NCBI RefSeq assembly: GCF_009671065.1
Contig: NZ_CP046027.1
Span: 1,860,001 to 1,924,000 of the forward strand
Origin: Neisseria brasiliensis
Lineage (GTDB): Bacteria > Pseudomonadota > Gammaproteobacteria > Burkholderiales > Neisseriaceae
Direction of reading: 5' to 3'
Length of the DNA: 64,000 nucleotides
Below are positions 18,372 to 26,548 of the stretch, piece by piece. Position numbers and translations under genes: made by a program. Each line of letters begins with the position of its first letter. Positions within the stretch are counted from its first letter, which is position 1. The notes beneath the pieces are model-generated. The model searched no databases and was not told where the DNA came from. It saw only the letters and a list, made by a program, of their open reading frames with translations.

Positions 18372-18390
18372 GGGGATGTCCTTATAAAAG

Positions 18391-18428
18391 GTTTCAGACG
18401 GCCTGATCGGTGACAGGCCGTCTGAAAC
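18391..18428 (-). terminator. Uptake-sequence hairpin between ribH and nusB
   Basis: GTTTCAGACGGCCTG and CAGGCCGTCTGAAAC form a 15-bp stem with an 8-base loop. It may partly terminate ribH transcription before nusB. Confidence 0.65.
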
Positions 18429-18439
18429 AAAGCGTCAGA

Positions 18440-18925
18440 TTATTCTTCGTCTTCTTCTGCGTCGAATTGGTTTTCGAGCAAACGGTTCACCAAGTTGGCC
18501 ATTTCTACGGCAACTTTGGCGGCATCAGATGCTTTTTCTTCAATGCGGGCAACGGCTTGTTCGTCGTTTTCGGTGGTGAGAATGGCGTTGGCAATCGGGA
18601 TGTTGTAATCCAAGCCGACACGGGTCACGCCGGAGCCGGATTCGTTCGACACCAATTCAAAATGGTAGGTTTCGCCGCGAATCACCACGCCGATGGCGAT
18701 CAGGGCATCGAATTGCTCGGATGAAGCGAGGTTCATCAAGGCAATCGGCACTTCCAGCGCGCCGGGTACGGTTGCGATGGTGATGTTGCCGTCGGCCACG
18801 CCCAATTCTTGCAGCGTGCGGCAGCAGACTTTCAGCATTTCACCGCCGATTTCGTTGGTGAAACGCGCTTGCACGATGCCGATGCGCAGTTGTTTGCCGT
18901 CTAAAACGGGTTCGATGATGTTCAT
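18440..18925 (-). CDS. ribH: 6,7-dimethyl-8-ribityllumazine synthase
   Basis: Penultimate step of riboflavin synthesis. Characteristic motifs: VQARFTNEIG, TVPGALEVP (substrate pocket), AIGVVIRGETYHFELV, and NAILTTENDEQA. The start at 18925 (MNIIEPVLDG) follows AAAGGAT and gives 161 residues; the open frame upstream to 18979 passes through an uptake-sequence hairpin and is rejected. The acidic tail FDAEEDEE is not part of the fold. Confidence 0.95.
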   Translation of the reverse strand: MNIIEPVLDGKQLRIGIVQARFTNEIGGEMLKVCCRTLQELGVADGNITIATVPGALEVPIALMNLASSEQFDALIAIGVVIRGETYHFELVSNESGSGVTRVGLDYNIPIANAILTTENDEQAVARIEEKASDAAKVAVEMANLVNRLLENQFDAEEDEE

Positions 18926-18944
18926 GTTTAATCCTTTAAAAGTG

Positions 18945-18977
18945 GTTTCAGACGGCATGAAATAGAGCCGTCTGAAC
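18945..18977 (-). terminator. Uptake-sequence hairpin upstream of ribH
   Basis: TTTCAGACGGCAT and AGCCGTCTGAA form an inverted pair right after the DUF2185 gene on the minus strand; probable terminator of that gene. Confidence 0.6.
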
Positions 18978-18979
18978 AA

Positions 18980-19303
18980 TTAATCTTTAGGCTGCCAATC
19001 GGCAACGGCTTGAAATTCGCCGTCTTCGTTCAATTCCCATGCGCTGCCTTGCGGCTGTGTAAGCAGGGCGACGATGTCGGGGTTGTTTTTGGTGATGTCC
19101 GACATGCTGCACACGGTGAAATTATCCGGATTGTCGGTGTATTCGTCGCTTTCTTCACCGGTGAAAAAACGCCAGCCGCTGTCGTTTTCAAACACCGGTT
19201 CTTCGCGGTATAAAAAGCCCACGGCTTGGCCTTGCTCGGTCACGGTTTTGGTGGCGATGCAGCGGTCGAGCGCGGTTTGCAGGGCTTGGGCAAAAATATT
19301 CAT
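18980..19303 (-). CDS. DUF2185 (Imm33-like) protein
   Basis: 107 residues. The central stretch GFLYREEPVFENDSGWRFFTGEESDEY followed by VCSMSDITKNNPDIVALL is typical of DUF2185, a fold also used as an immunity protein (Imm33) in some contact-dependent toxin systems. No toxin gene is nearby, so a role in immunity is not supported here. It lies upstream of ribH on the same strand. Confidence 0.8.
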   Translation of the reverse strand: MNIFAQALQTALDRCIATKTVTEQGQAVGFLYREEPVFENDSGWRFFTGEESDEYTDNPDNFTVCSMSDITKNNPDIVALLTQPQGSAWELNEDGEFQAVADWQPKD

Positions 19304-19490
19304 AAGGTTTGGCTTCTCAATGATGTGGAGGGGATTTTACACGATTCGGCTGTTTTTCGCACTTGCTATCGCCCATGAAATGTGGGGATTGATGTTACAA
19401 TAGGCCGTCTGAAAAACAATCAGCCTTAAAGTGTTTGCATATTTTTAGCGGAGTATGGAAACCCATTCGGGCTGCGCATAAAGGAAACCG

Positions 19491-20207
19491 ATGAAATCCG
19501 ATGTATTGAAGCAGCAGGCGCACCAAAGAATCCAGCAGCATTTGGGTTATGCGTTCAGCCGTATCGAATTATTGCAGCAAGCCTTGACCCACCGCAGTTT
19601 CAACGCAAAACACAATGAGCGCTTTGAATTTGTCGGCGATGCGATTTTGAATTACACCATCGCTAAAATGTTGTTTGATGCCTTTCCGAAATTGACCGAA
19701 GGCGAGCTGTCGCGCTTGCGTGCCAACTTGGTCAACGAAGGCGTATTGGCTGAAATCGCTTTAGAAATGAATGTCGGTGACGGCTTGTATTTAGGCACGG
19801 GCGAACTCAAAAGCGGCGGTTTCAGACGGCCTTCCATCTTGGCCGATGCCATGGAAGCCATGTTCGCCGCAGTAAGCTTTGATGCCGATTTTGCCACGGC
19901 GGAGAAGGTGGTGCGCCATTTGTTTGCCAGCCGAGTGAAGTCCGTCGATTTCAAAAATCAAGGCAAAGACAACAAAACCACGCTGCAAGAAGCCCTGCAA
20001 GCCCGCCGCTTGGCCTTGCCGAAATACCGCATCGAAGAGCAAATCGGCACAGCCAACGACAGTCGGTTTGTGATTTCCTGCGATTTGGGCGAACTCGGTT
20101 TCATCTGCAAAGCCCAAGGCACCAGCCGCAAAACCGCCGAGCAGGAAGCCGCTGCCGAAGCACTGAAATGGTTGGAACAAACATTCCCGATCAAGCGCAA
20201 AAAATAA
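19491..20207 (+). CDS. rnc: Ribonuclease III
   Basis: Cuts double-stranded RNA, including the rRNA precursor. The catalytic signature NERFEFVGDAILN is at residues ~43-55, and a double-stranded RNA-binding domain (TTLQEALQARRLALPKY to AEQEAAAEAL) follows. 238 residues. An uptake sequence lies inside the gene at about 19818-19830 and encodes GFRRPS; most RNase III proteins have FRRES at this place. It is followed 12 bases later by a membrane-protein gene and then era, the usual rnc-era association. Confidence 0.96.
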   Translation: MKSDVLKQQAHQRIQQHLGYAFSRIELLQQALTHRSFNAKHNERFEFVGDAILNYTIAKMLFDAFPKLTEGELSRLRANLVNEGVLAEIALEMNVGDGLYLGTGELKSGGFRRPSILADAMEAMFAAVSFDADFATAEKVVRHLFASRVKSVDFKNQGKDNKTTLQEALQARRLALPKYRIEEQIGTANDSRFVISCDLGELGFICKAQGTSRKTAEQEAAAEALKWLEQTFPIKRKK

Positions 20208-20219
20208 GGGTGAGGCCGT

Positions 20220-20669
20220 ATGAAAGTTTTGATAATAATCGGCGTGTTGGTAATTGTGGCCATGGCCGCGTATGCCGCTTATTTATGGTTGAAAGTGTAC
20301 CGCCAAAAACAGCAAGCCGAACAAGCCCAAGACGAGCGCCGTCGCAAACTCGCTCAAAGCATAGATCTGATTGCTATGGCGATGGCGCAAGGACAATGCA
20401 ATTTATCCGAAGGCGTGTTGCGGCTAAAGCCTTTAATTGAATCAGCCGGACTCGATTTCAGCAGATATCCGGCCATGAACAAGCTACATGAAGTGGTGGC
20501 CGATATGCCGATTTTGGCAGAACGCCGACAACTCAAGCGCAACGAGCGTATGAAGTTGGATCTAATCCGAGAAAGCAGCGAAACCGGGCTGGAAAGCGAA
20601 ATTGTGGCAGAGGCCGTGAATATGCGACAAGCTGTGGAAGCGTGGTTGCCGAAGCAGGCCAATCAATAA
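20220..20669 (+). CDS. DUF2489-like membrane-anchored protein
   Basis: 149 residues. One N-terminal membrane helix (VLIIIGVLVIVAMAAYAAYLW) is followed by a charged helical cytoplasmic domain (RQKQQAEQAQDERRRKLAQSI). The layout and the segment IAMAMAQGQCNLSEGVLRLKPLI resemble DUF2489. Function unknown. It lies 12 bases after rnc, in an operon-like position before era. Confidence 0.65.
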   Translation: MKVLIIIGVLVIVAMAAYAAYLWLKVYRQKQQAEQAQDERRRKLAQSIDLIAMAMAQGQCNLSEGVLRLKPLIESAGLDFSRYPAMNKLHEVVADMPILAERRQLKRNERMKLDLIRESSETGLESEIVAEAVNMRQAVEAWLPKQANQ

Positions 20670-20710
20670 TTTAAAAGAGTTTTCAGACGGCCTGTTTTTA
20701 TCAATAGGCT

Positions 20711-20895
20711 GAGAACTTTCAGAACTCGAAAATTTTTAGAAATCTTTAAACCGTCATTCCCGCGCAGGCGGGAATCCAGACCTATCGGCTTCAGGAATAT
20801 TTAGCTATTACAGTAATTTGAAGTTCTGGATTCCCGCCTGCGCGGGAATGACGAGTAGAGTTTACTTGGTTCAAATTAAGTTGTGCGAAAGTCTC
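20711..20895. repeat. MITE-like element with two dRS3 repeats
   Basis: About 185 bp between the DUF2489 gene and era. Two 20-bp dRS3 repeats (ATTCCCGCGCAGGCGGGAAT at 20756-20775 and its inverse at 20830-20849) flank a ~54-bp core. The outer ends (GAGAACTTTC at left, GAAAGTCTC at right) are degraded inverted repeats. The arms match those of the element at 54076-54261 read on the opposite strand, whereas the core matches it on the same strand. Confidence 0.7.
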
Positions 20896-20930
20896 AGGCC
20901 GTCTGAAAACCAAAAATACGAAAGAAAAAC

Positions 20931-21860
20931 ATGGACATCGAAACCTTCTTAAACAACGAATCCCAGCGTAGCGAAAACTACCGCTGCGGCTTCGTGGCCA
21001 TTGTCGGCCGACCGAACGTGGGCAAATCTACCCTGATGAATCACTTAATCGGCCAAAAAATCAGCATCACCAGCAAAAAAGCCCAAACCACGCGCAACCG
21101 CGTGACCGGCATCTACACCGACGACACCGCACAATTCGTGTTCGTCGATACCCCCGGTTTTCAAATCAATCACCGCAACGCCTTAAATGACCGCCTCAAC
21201 CAAAACGTCACCGAAGCATTAAGCGGCGTCGATGTGGCGGTGTTTGTGGTAGAAGCCATGCGCTTTACCGATGCTGACCGCGTAGTGATGAAACAATTGC
21301 CGTCACACACGCCGGTTGTACTGGTGGTGAACAAAATCGATAAAGACAAAGCCAAAGACAAATACGCGCTTGAAGCCTTTGTTAACGAAGTGAAAGCCGA
21401 ATTTGAATTTGCCGGCCACGAAGTCGTCAGCGCCAAACACGGCTTACGCATCGCCAACCTGCTGGAGCAGCTCAAACCGTATCTGCCCGAAAGCATTCCC
21501 ATGTATCCCGAAGACATGGTCACCGACAAATCCAGCCGCTTCTTGGCCATGGAAATCGTGCGTGAAAAACTGTTCCGCTACTTAGGCGAAGAATTGCCTT
21601 ACGCGATGAACGTCGAAGTCGAACAATTCGAAGAAACCGAAACCGGCATGTTAAACATCTACATCGCCGTATTGGTCGACAAAGACAGCCAAAAAGCCAT
21701 CCTCATCGGCAAAGGCGGCGAACGCCTGAAAAAAATCTCTACCGAAGCACGCTTGGACATGGAAAAACTTTTTAATGCCAAAGTGTTTTTAAAAGTGTGG
21801 GCGAAAGTCAAATCCGGCTGGGCGGACGATATCCGTTTCCTGCGCGAATTGGGGCTGTAA
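20931..21860 (+). CDS. era: GTPase Era
   Basis: Essential GTPase that helps assemble the 30S subunit and binds the 16S rRNA 3' end. G motifs: G1 GRPNVGKST, G3 DTPGF, G4 NKID. The C-terminal KH RNA-binding domain (LIGKGGERLKKISTEAR) is present. 309 residues. Located after rnc and a small membrane-protein gene. Confidence 0.96.
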   Translation: MDIETFLNNESQRSENYRCGFVAIVGRPNVGKSTLMNHLIGQKISITSKKAQTTRNRVTGIYTDDTAQFVFVDTPGFQINHRNALNDRLNQNVTEALSGVDVAVFVVEAMRFTDADRVVMKQLPSHTPVVLVVNKIDKDKAKDKYALEAFVNEVKAEFEFAGHEVVSAKHGLRIANLLEQLKPYLPESIPMYPEDMVTDKSSRFLAMEIVREKLFRYLGEELPYAMNVEVEQFEETETGMLNIYIAVLVDKDSQKAILIGKGGERLKKISTEARLDMEKLFNAKVFLKVWAKVKSGWADDIRFLRELGL

Positions 21861-21928
21861 GAAAAAAAGTGTAGGGTGGCGTGCTTCGCCGACACAACCG
21901 ACTGAATATAAAGCAAAACCATGCCAGT

Positions 21929-21958
21929 TATGCCGTCTGAAAAATTTTCAGACGGCAT
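21929..21958 (+). terminator. Uptake-sequence hairpin after era
   Basis: TATGCCGTCTGAAAA and TTTTCAGACGGCAT form a long stem. The remaining bases up to the mod start (21959-22074) hold AT-rich sequence with short GC-rich repeats but no gene. Confidence 0.7.
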
Positions 21959-22074
21959 CACACATAGGGCGGATATGCCTATCCGCTAAATACAACAAGA
22001 CAGAGCGCGTAGGTCGGGTATGTTTACCCGCAAATCCATACGGCATTTTAAATCAAAAAATTAAGGAAAATATT

Positions 22075-23918
22075 ATGAATAATCAAGAAGTTAAAAATAT
22101 TTGCGGGGGGGGGGGGTAGACTGCCCGGCTGAAAACCCGAATACGATATTAAAAGGTAATCTTGCCAAACTCAAATCCCTCTTTCCTGAAGTCTTCAGCG
22201 AAAACCAAATTGATTTTGAAAAACTCAAATTAGCGTTGGGCGAAGACAACCTTTGCGCCCAGAACGAACGCTATCAACTTAATTGGGCAGGCAAATCCGA
22301 TGCCTACCGCACCTTGCAATCGCCCACATTCAACACCCTTGCGCCCTGCATTGCCGAAAGCGTGGATTTTCACGACACGCAAAACGTATTTATCGAAGCG
22401 GAAAATTTGGAAGCCCTGAAAATTCTGCAAAAATCCTACGCGGGCAAAGTCAAAATGATTTACATCGACCCGCCCTACAACACAGGCAGCGACAGCTTTG
22501 TCTATCCCGACAAATTCGCCGAAACCCGCGAAGAATACGCCAAACGTGTGGGCGACAAAGACCAAGACGGCTATTTATTGCGCGACGGCGCATTTGCCGG
22601 CGCGTGGCGCAAAAACAGCAAAGACAACGGACACTATCACAGCAACTGGCTCTCCATGATGTTGCCGCGCCTGCATTTGGCAAAGACGCTGTTGCGCGAA
22701 GACGGCGTGATTTTTATCAGCATTGACGACAACGAACAGGCGCAACTGAAATTGCTTTGCGATGAAGTATTTGGGGCGGAGAATTTTGTATCGGAAATTG
22801 TTTGGCGCAGAACAGATAATCAACCAAATATTGGAAATTTAGCTAAAGTAAAAGAATATCTACTTTGTTATGCTAAGAATATTTATGAACTTGAGCTGGG
22901 AAAATTATCATTAACAGATAAGGCATTAAAGGAATATAGGTATTCAGATGAAAATGGATTATTTCGTAGAAAAATATTGCTAGATAAAACAAGGGGAAGA
23001 CACTTTTATGATGTAAAAACCAAATCAGGAAATATTCTGACTGGTCCTTGGATGATAAAAAAAGAAGATTTTGAAAAATTAGATGCGGAAAATGGAATTT
23101 ATTGGACTAGCGGAGGAGATGAACAACCTTATGGAAAATTATATTTAGATAATTCAAAAGGACAAATTCCTAATGATTTCTGGGGTATTGAATTTGGCAC
23201 AAATCAACGTGGCAGTTTAGAAGTAGAGGAGTTACTAGAAAATCGTTATTTTGATTTCCCAAAACCAACTTTGCTAATAACTAATTTATTGAAATTAGGC
23301 TCAAATTCAAATGATTTAATCCTAGACTTCTTTTCAGGCTATGGATGGCACTGTATATATGCGATGGAAAACGGTGCTTCCTCTGTAGTAGGTGTTGATA
23401 TTTCTCATAAAATGCTCGAAGTAGCAAAAGGAAAAACCCATTTTCCACAGATTGAATATGAATGCTGTGCCATAGAAGATGTGGATTTCCCAGAGGAGAG
23501 CTTTGATGTAATACTAAGTTCGCTTGCGTTTCATTATGTAGCAGACTATGAGAATTTAATAAAAAAGATATATAGGATGCTGAAGGCTGGTGGCAATTTA
23601 GTTTTTACAGTTGAACATCCTGTTTTTACTGCTCATGGAACACAAGACTGGTATTATAACGAAAAAGGAGAAATACTGCATTTCCCGGTGGACAATTATT
23701 ATTATGAGGGCAAACGGACAGCTATGTTTTTGGAAGAAAAGGTTACAAAATATCATAGAACACTGACCACATATCTAAATACACTGCTTTCAAATAGTTT
23801 TATAATAAATCAGATTGTGGAGCCACAGCCGCCAGAGAACATGATGGATATTCCGGGGATGGCGGATGAAATGCGACGCCCAATGATGCTGATTGTATCG
23901 GCAAAAAAGAAGATGTAA
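22075..23918 (+). CDS. Chimeric gene: type III Mod N-terminus fused to a foreign class I methyltransferase; phase-OFF
   Basis: ATG 22075 has AAGGAAAA 5-10 bases upstream. After codon 10 comes a run of 12 G (22105-22116) followed at once by TAG; with 10 or 13 G the frame continues for 614 codons. The first 422 codons are a type III Mod adenine methyltransferase: DPPYNTGSDSFVY (motif IV), SNWLSMMLPRL, DDNEQAQLK and ILDFFSG, the first half of AdoMet motif I. At 23337-23340 the sequence changes to YGWHCIYAMENGA, then VVGVDISHKML, FPEESFDVILSSLAFHY and RRPMMLIVSAKKKM. This is a class I AdoMet methyltransferase, of the kind that lies upstream of aadE in Gram-positive and Campylobacter resistance clusters, without its own first ~60 residues. 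Both halves join within motif I and in frame. The rest of mod is at 36293-36916. Whether the chimera is active is unknown. Confidence 0.88.
22105..22116 (+). repeat. Poly-G tract (12 G), predicted phase-variation site
   Basis: Twelve consecutive G after codon 10 of mod. At this length the frame meets TAG immediately. One G more or two fewer restores VDCPAENPN and the whole Mod frame. Such tracts vary by slipped-strand mispairing in Neisseria. Confidence 0.9.
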
Positions 23919-23950
23919 TAATATAGAAAAAATAAACGAGGAGTATGTAA

Positions 23951-24859
23951 ATGAGATCAGAAAAAGAAATGATGGATTTAGTACTTTCTTTAGCAGAACA
24001 GGATGAACGTATTCGAATTGTGACCCTTGAGGGGTCACGCGCAAATATTAATATACCTAAAGATGAATTTCAGGATTATGATATTACATATTTTGTAAGT
24101 GATATAGAACCGTTTATATCTAATGATGACTGGCTTAATCAATTTGGGAATATTATAATGATGCAAAAACCGGAGGATATGGAACTATTCCCGGCTGAAG
24201 AGAAAGGCTACTCCTATATAATACTTTTTGATGATTATAATAAAATAGACCTTACCTTATTGCCCCTGGAAGAGTTGGGAAACTACCTGAATGACGATAA
24301 ATTGATAAAGATTATTCTGGATAAGGATGGAAGGATTCAGCAAGCTGTAGTTCCGACCGACATGGATTATCATATAAGAAAACCCAGTGCCCGGGAATAC
24401 GATGACTGCTGCAATGAATTCTGGAACACCACTACCTATGTGGTTAAGGGACTGTGCCGTAAGGAAATTTTATTTGCTATTGATCATTTTAATCAGATTG
24501 TTCGCCATGAGCTGCTGAGAATGATATCATGGAAGGTCGGCATCGAAACAGGCTTTAAATTAAGTGTAGGCAAGAACTATAAGTTTATTGAAAGGTATAT
24601 ATCCGAGGATTTGTGGGAGAAACTTTTGTCCACCTACCGGATGGATTCCTATGAAAACATATGGGAAGCATTATTTCTATGCCATCAATTGTTCAGGGCG
24701 GTATCCGGTGAGGTGGCGGAAAGGCTTCATTATGCCTATCCGGAGTATGATAGGAATATAACAAAATATACCAGGGACATGTATAAAAAATACACTGGTA
24801 AAACCGGCTGCCTGGATAGCACATATGCCGCTGATATAGAAGAGAGGCGGGAACAGTGA
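23951..24859 (+). CDS. aadE: Aminoglycoside 6-nucleotidyltransferase ANT(6)-Ia
   Basis: Adenylylates streptomycin, giving streptomycin resistance. 302 residues, full length. MRSEKEMMDLVLSLAEQDERI is the known ANT(6)-I start, and the nucleotidyltransferase site has LEGSRAN and DYDITYFV. Immediate downstream genes sat4 and aphA-3 form the classic Gram-positive/Campylobacter cluster. It begins 32 bases after the chimeric methyltransferase gene and may be read from the mod promoter. AT-rich codon use, unlike the flanking chromosome. Confidence 0.96.
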   Translation: MRSEKEMMDLVLSLAEQDERIRIVTLEGSRANINIPKDEFQDYDITYFVSDIEPFISNDDWLNQFGNIIMMQKPEDMELFPAEEKGYSYIILFDDYNKIDLTLLPLEELGNYLNDDKLIKIILDKDGRIQQAVVPTDMDYHIRKPSAREYDDCCNEFWNTTTYVVKGLCRKEILFAIDHFNQIVRHELLRMISWKVGIETGFKLSVGKNYKFIERYISEDLWEKLLSTYRMDSYENIWEALFLCHQLFRAVSGEVAERLHYAYPEYDRNITKYTRDMYKKYTGKTGCLDSTYAADIEERREQ

Positions 24860-25386
24860 TTACAGAAATGAAAGCAGGGCACCTGAAAGATATCGATAAA
24901 CCCAGCGAACCATTTGAGGTGATAGGTAAGATTATACCGAGGTATGAAAACGAGAATTGGACCTTTACAGAATTACTCTATGAAGCGCCATATTTAAAAA
25001 GCTACCAAGACGAAGAGGATGAAGAGGATGAGGAGGCAGATTGCCTTGAATATATTGACAATACTGATAAGATAATATATCTTTACTACCAAGACGATAA
25101 ATGCGTCGGAAAAGTTAAACTGCGAAAAAATTGGAACCGGTACGCTTATATAGAAGATATCGCCGTATGTAAGGATTTCAGGGGGCAAGGCATAGGCAGC
25201 GCGCTTATCAATATATCTATAGAATGGGCAAAGCATAAAAACTTGCATGGACTAATGCTTGAAACCCAGGACAATAACCTTATAGCTTGTAAATTCTATC
25301 ATAATTGTGGTTTCAAAATCGGCTCCGTCGATACTATGTTATACGCCAACTTTGAAAAAGCTGTTTTCTGGTATTTAAGGTTTTAG
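24856..25386 (+). CDS. sat4: Streptothricin N-acetyltransferase Sat4
   Basis: GNAT enzyme that acetylates streptothricin (nourseothricin). 176 residues starting at GTG, which overlaps the aadE stop (GTGA). The acetyl-CoA loop is DFRGQGIGSALI, and there is an acidic run DEEDEEDEEAD at residues ~52-62. The C-terminus reads LYANFEKAVFWYLRF. From memory the usual Sat4 is 180 residues with NFQNNFEKAVF here, so four residues seem to be missing, consistent with a 12-base deletion between two AACTTT repeats. The GNAT core is intact. Confidence 0.93.
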   Translation: MITEMKAGHLKDIDKPSEPFEVIGKIIPRYENENWTFTELLYEAPYLKSYQDEEDEEDEEADCLEYIDNTDKIIYLYYQDDKCVGKVKLRKNWNRYAYIEDIAVCKDFRGQGIGSALINISIEWAKHKNLHGLMLETQDNNLIACKFYHNCGFKIGSVDTMLYANFEKAVFWYLRF

Positions 25387-25478
25387 AATGCAAGGAACAG
25401 TGAATTGGAGTTCGTCTTGTTATAATTAGCTTCTTGGGGTATCTTTAAATACTGTAGAAAAGAGAAAGGAAATAATAA

Positions 25479-26273
25479 ATGGCTAAAATGAGAATATCAC
25501 CGGAATTGAAAAAACTGATCGAAAAATACCGCTGCGTAAAAGATACGGAAGGAATGTCTCCTGCTAAGGTATATAAGCTGGTGGGAGAAAATGAAAACCT
25601 ATATTTAAAAATGACGGACAGCCGGTATAAAGGGACCACCTATGATGTGGAACGAGAAAAGGACATGATGCTATGGCTGGAAGGAAAGCTGCCTGTTCCA
25701 AAGGTCCTGCACTTTGAACGGCATGATGGCTGGAGCAATCTGCTCATGAGTGAGGCCGATGGCGTCCTTTGCTCGGAAGAGTATGAAGATGAACAAAGCC
25801 CTGAAAAGATTATCGAGCTGTATGCGGAGTGCATCAGGCTCTTTCACTCCATCGACATATCGGATTGTCCCTATACGAATAGCTTAGACAGCCGCTTAGC
25901 CGAATTGGATTACTTACTGAATAACGATCTGGCCGATGTGGATTGCGAAAACTGGGAAGAAGACACTCCATTTAAAGATCCGCGCGAGCTGTATGATTTT
26001 TTAAAGACGGAAAAGCCCGAAGAGGAACTTGTCTTTTCCCACGGCGACCTGGGAGACAGCAACATCTTTGTGAAAGATGGCAAAGTAAGTGGCTTTATTG
26101 ATCTTGGGAGAAGCGGCAGGGCGGACAAGTGGTATGACATTGCCTTCTGCGTCCGCTCGATCAGGGAGGATATCGGGGAAGAACAGTATGTCGAGCTATT
26201 TTTTGACTTACTGGGGATCAAGCCTGATTGGGAGAAAATAAAATATTATATTTTACTGGATGAATTGTTTTAG
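25479..26273 (+). CDS. aphA-3: Aminoglycoside 3'-phosphotransferase APH(3')-IIIa
   Basis: Phosphorylates kanamycin, neomycin, amikacin and related drugs. 264 residues, full length. The catalytic loop is FSHGDLGDSNIF and the metal site GFIDLGRSGRADKWYDIA; the C-terminus LLDELF carries the family's terminal Phe. GAGAAAGGAAA precedes the ATG. Followed by a strong terminator; end of the aadE-sat4-aphA-3 cluster. Confidence 0.97.
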   Translation: MAKMRISPELKKLIEKYRCVKDTEGMSPAKVYKLVGENENLYLKMTDSRYKGTTYDVEREKDMMLWLEGKLPVPKVLHFERHDGWSNLLMSEADGVLCSEEYEDEQSPEKIIELYAECIRLFHSIDISDCPYTNSLDSRLAELDYLLNNDLADVDCENWEEDTPFKDPRELYDFLKTEKPEEELVFSHGDLGDSNIFVKDGKVSGFIDLGRSGRADKWYDIAFCVRSIREDIGEEQYVELFFDLLGIKPDWEKIKYYILLDELF

Positions 26274-26284
26274 TACCTAGATTT

Positions 26285-26325
26285 AGATGTCTAAAAAGCT
26301 TTAACTACAAGCTTTTTAGACATCT
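26285..26325 (+). terminator. Terminator after aphA-3
   Basis: AGATGTCTAAAAAGCTT and AAGCTTTTTAGACATCT form a perfect 17-bp stem around a 7-base loop. The rest of the gap to 26548 is AT-rich with no gene I can support. Confidence 0.85.
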
Positions 26326-26548
26326 AATCTTTTCTGAAGTACATCCGCAACTGTCCATACTCTGATGTTTTATATCTTTTCTAAAAGTTCGCTAGATAGA
26401 GTTCTATATTAGAGATGTAAAGAGTTTTGGTGAAGAGGTTTGTGAGTATGGCTTTTATAACCAGGGTGCAATGAGAAGCACTAACAGCAGCTAGCTTAAG
26501 AACGCATAGGATATACTTTTTATGGAAGTCACAGAGGAGGAATAAAAT

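Noticed and set aside
18980..19303. Imm33/DUF2185 protein as part of a toxin-immunity system
   Set aside because: No toxin, polymorphic repeat or secretion gene nearby; it lies among housekeeping genes.
20756..20849. Palindromic repeats resembling a short CRISPR array
   Set aside because: Only two inverted copies of a 20-bp dRS3 repeat with one core, no regular direct repeats or spacers and no cas genes in the window.
23331..23345. The methyltransferase fusion as a simple assembly error
   Set aside because: Both junctions leave the same GGC, the reading frame is kept, and removal restores mod perfectly; an assembly error would not be expected to do this. Only reads could exclude it fully.
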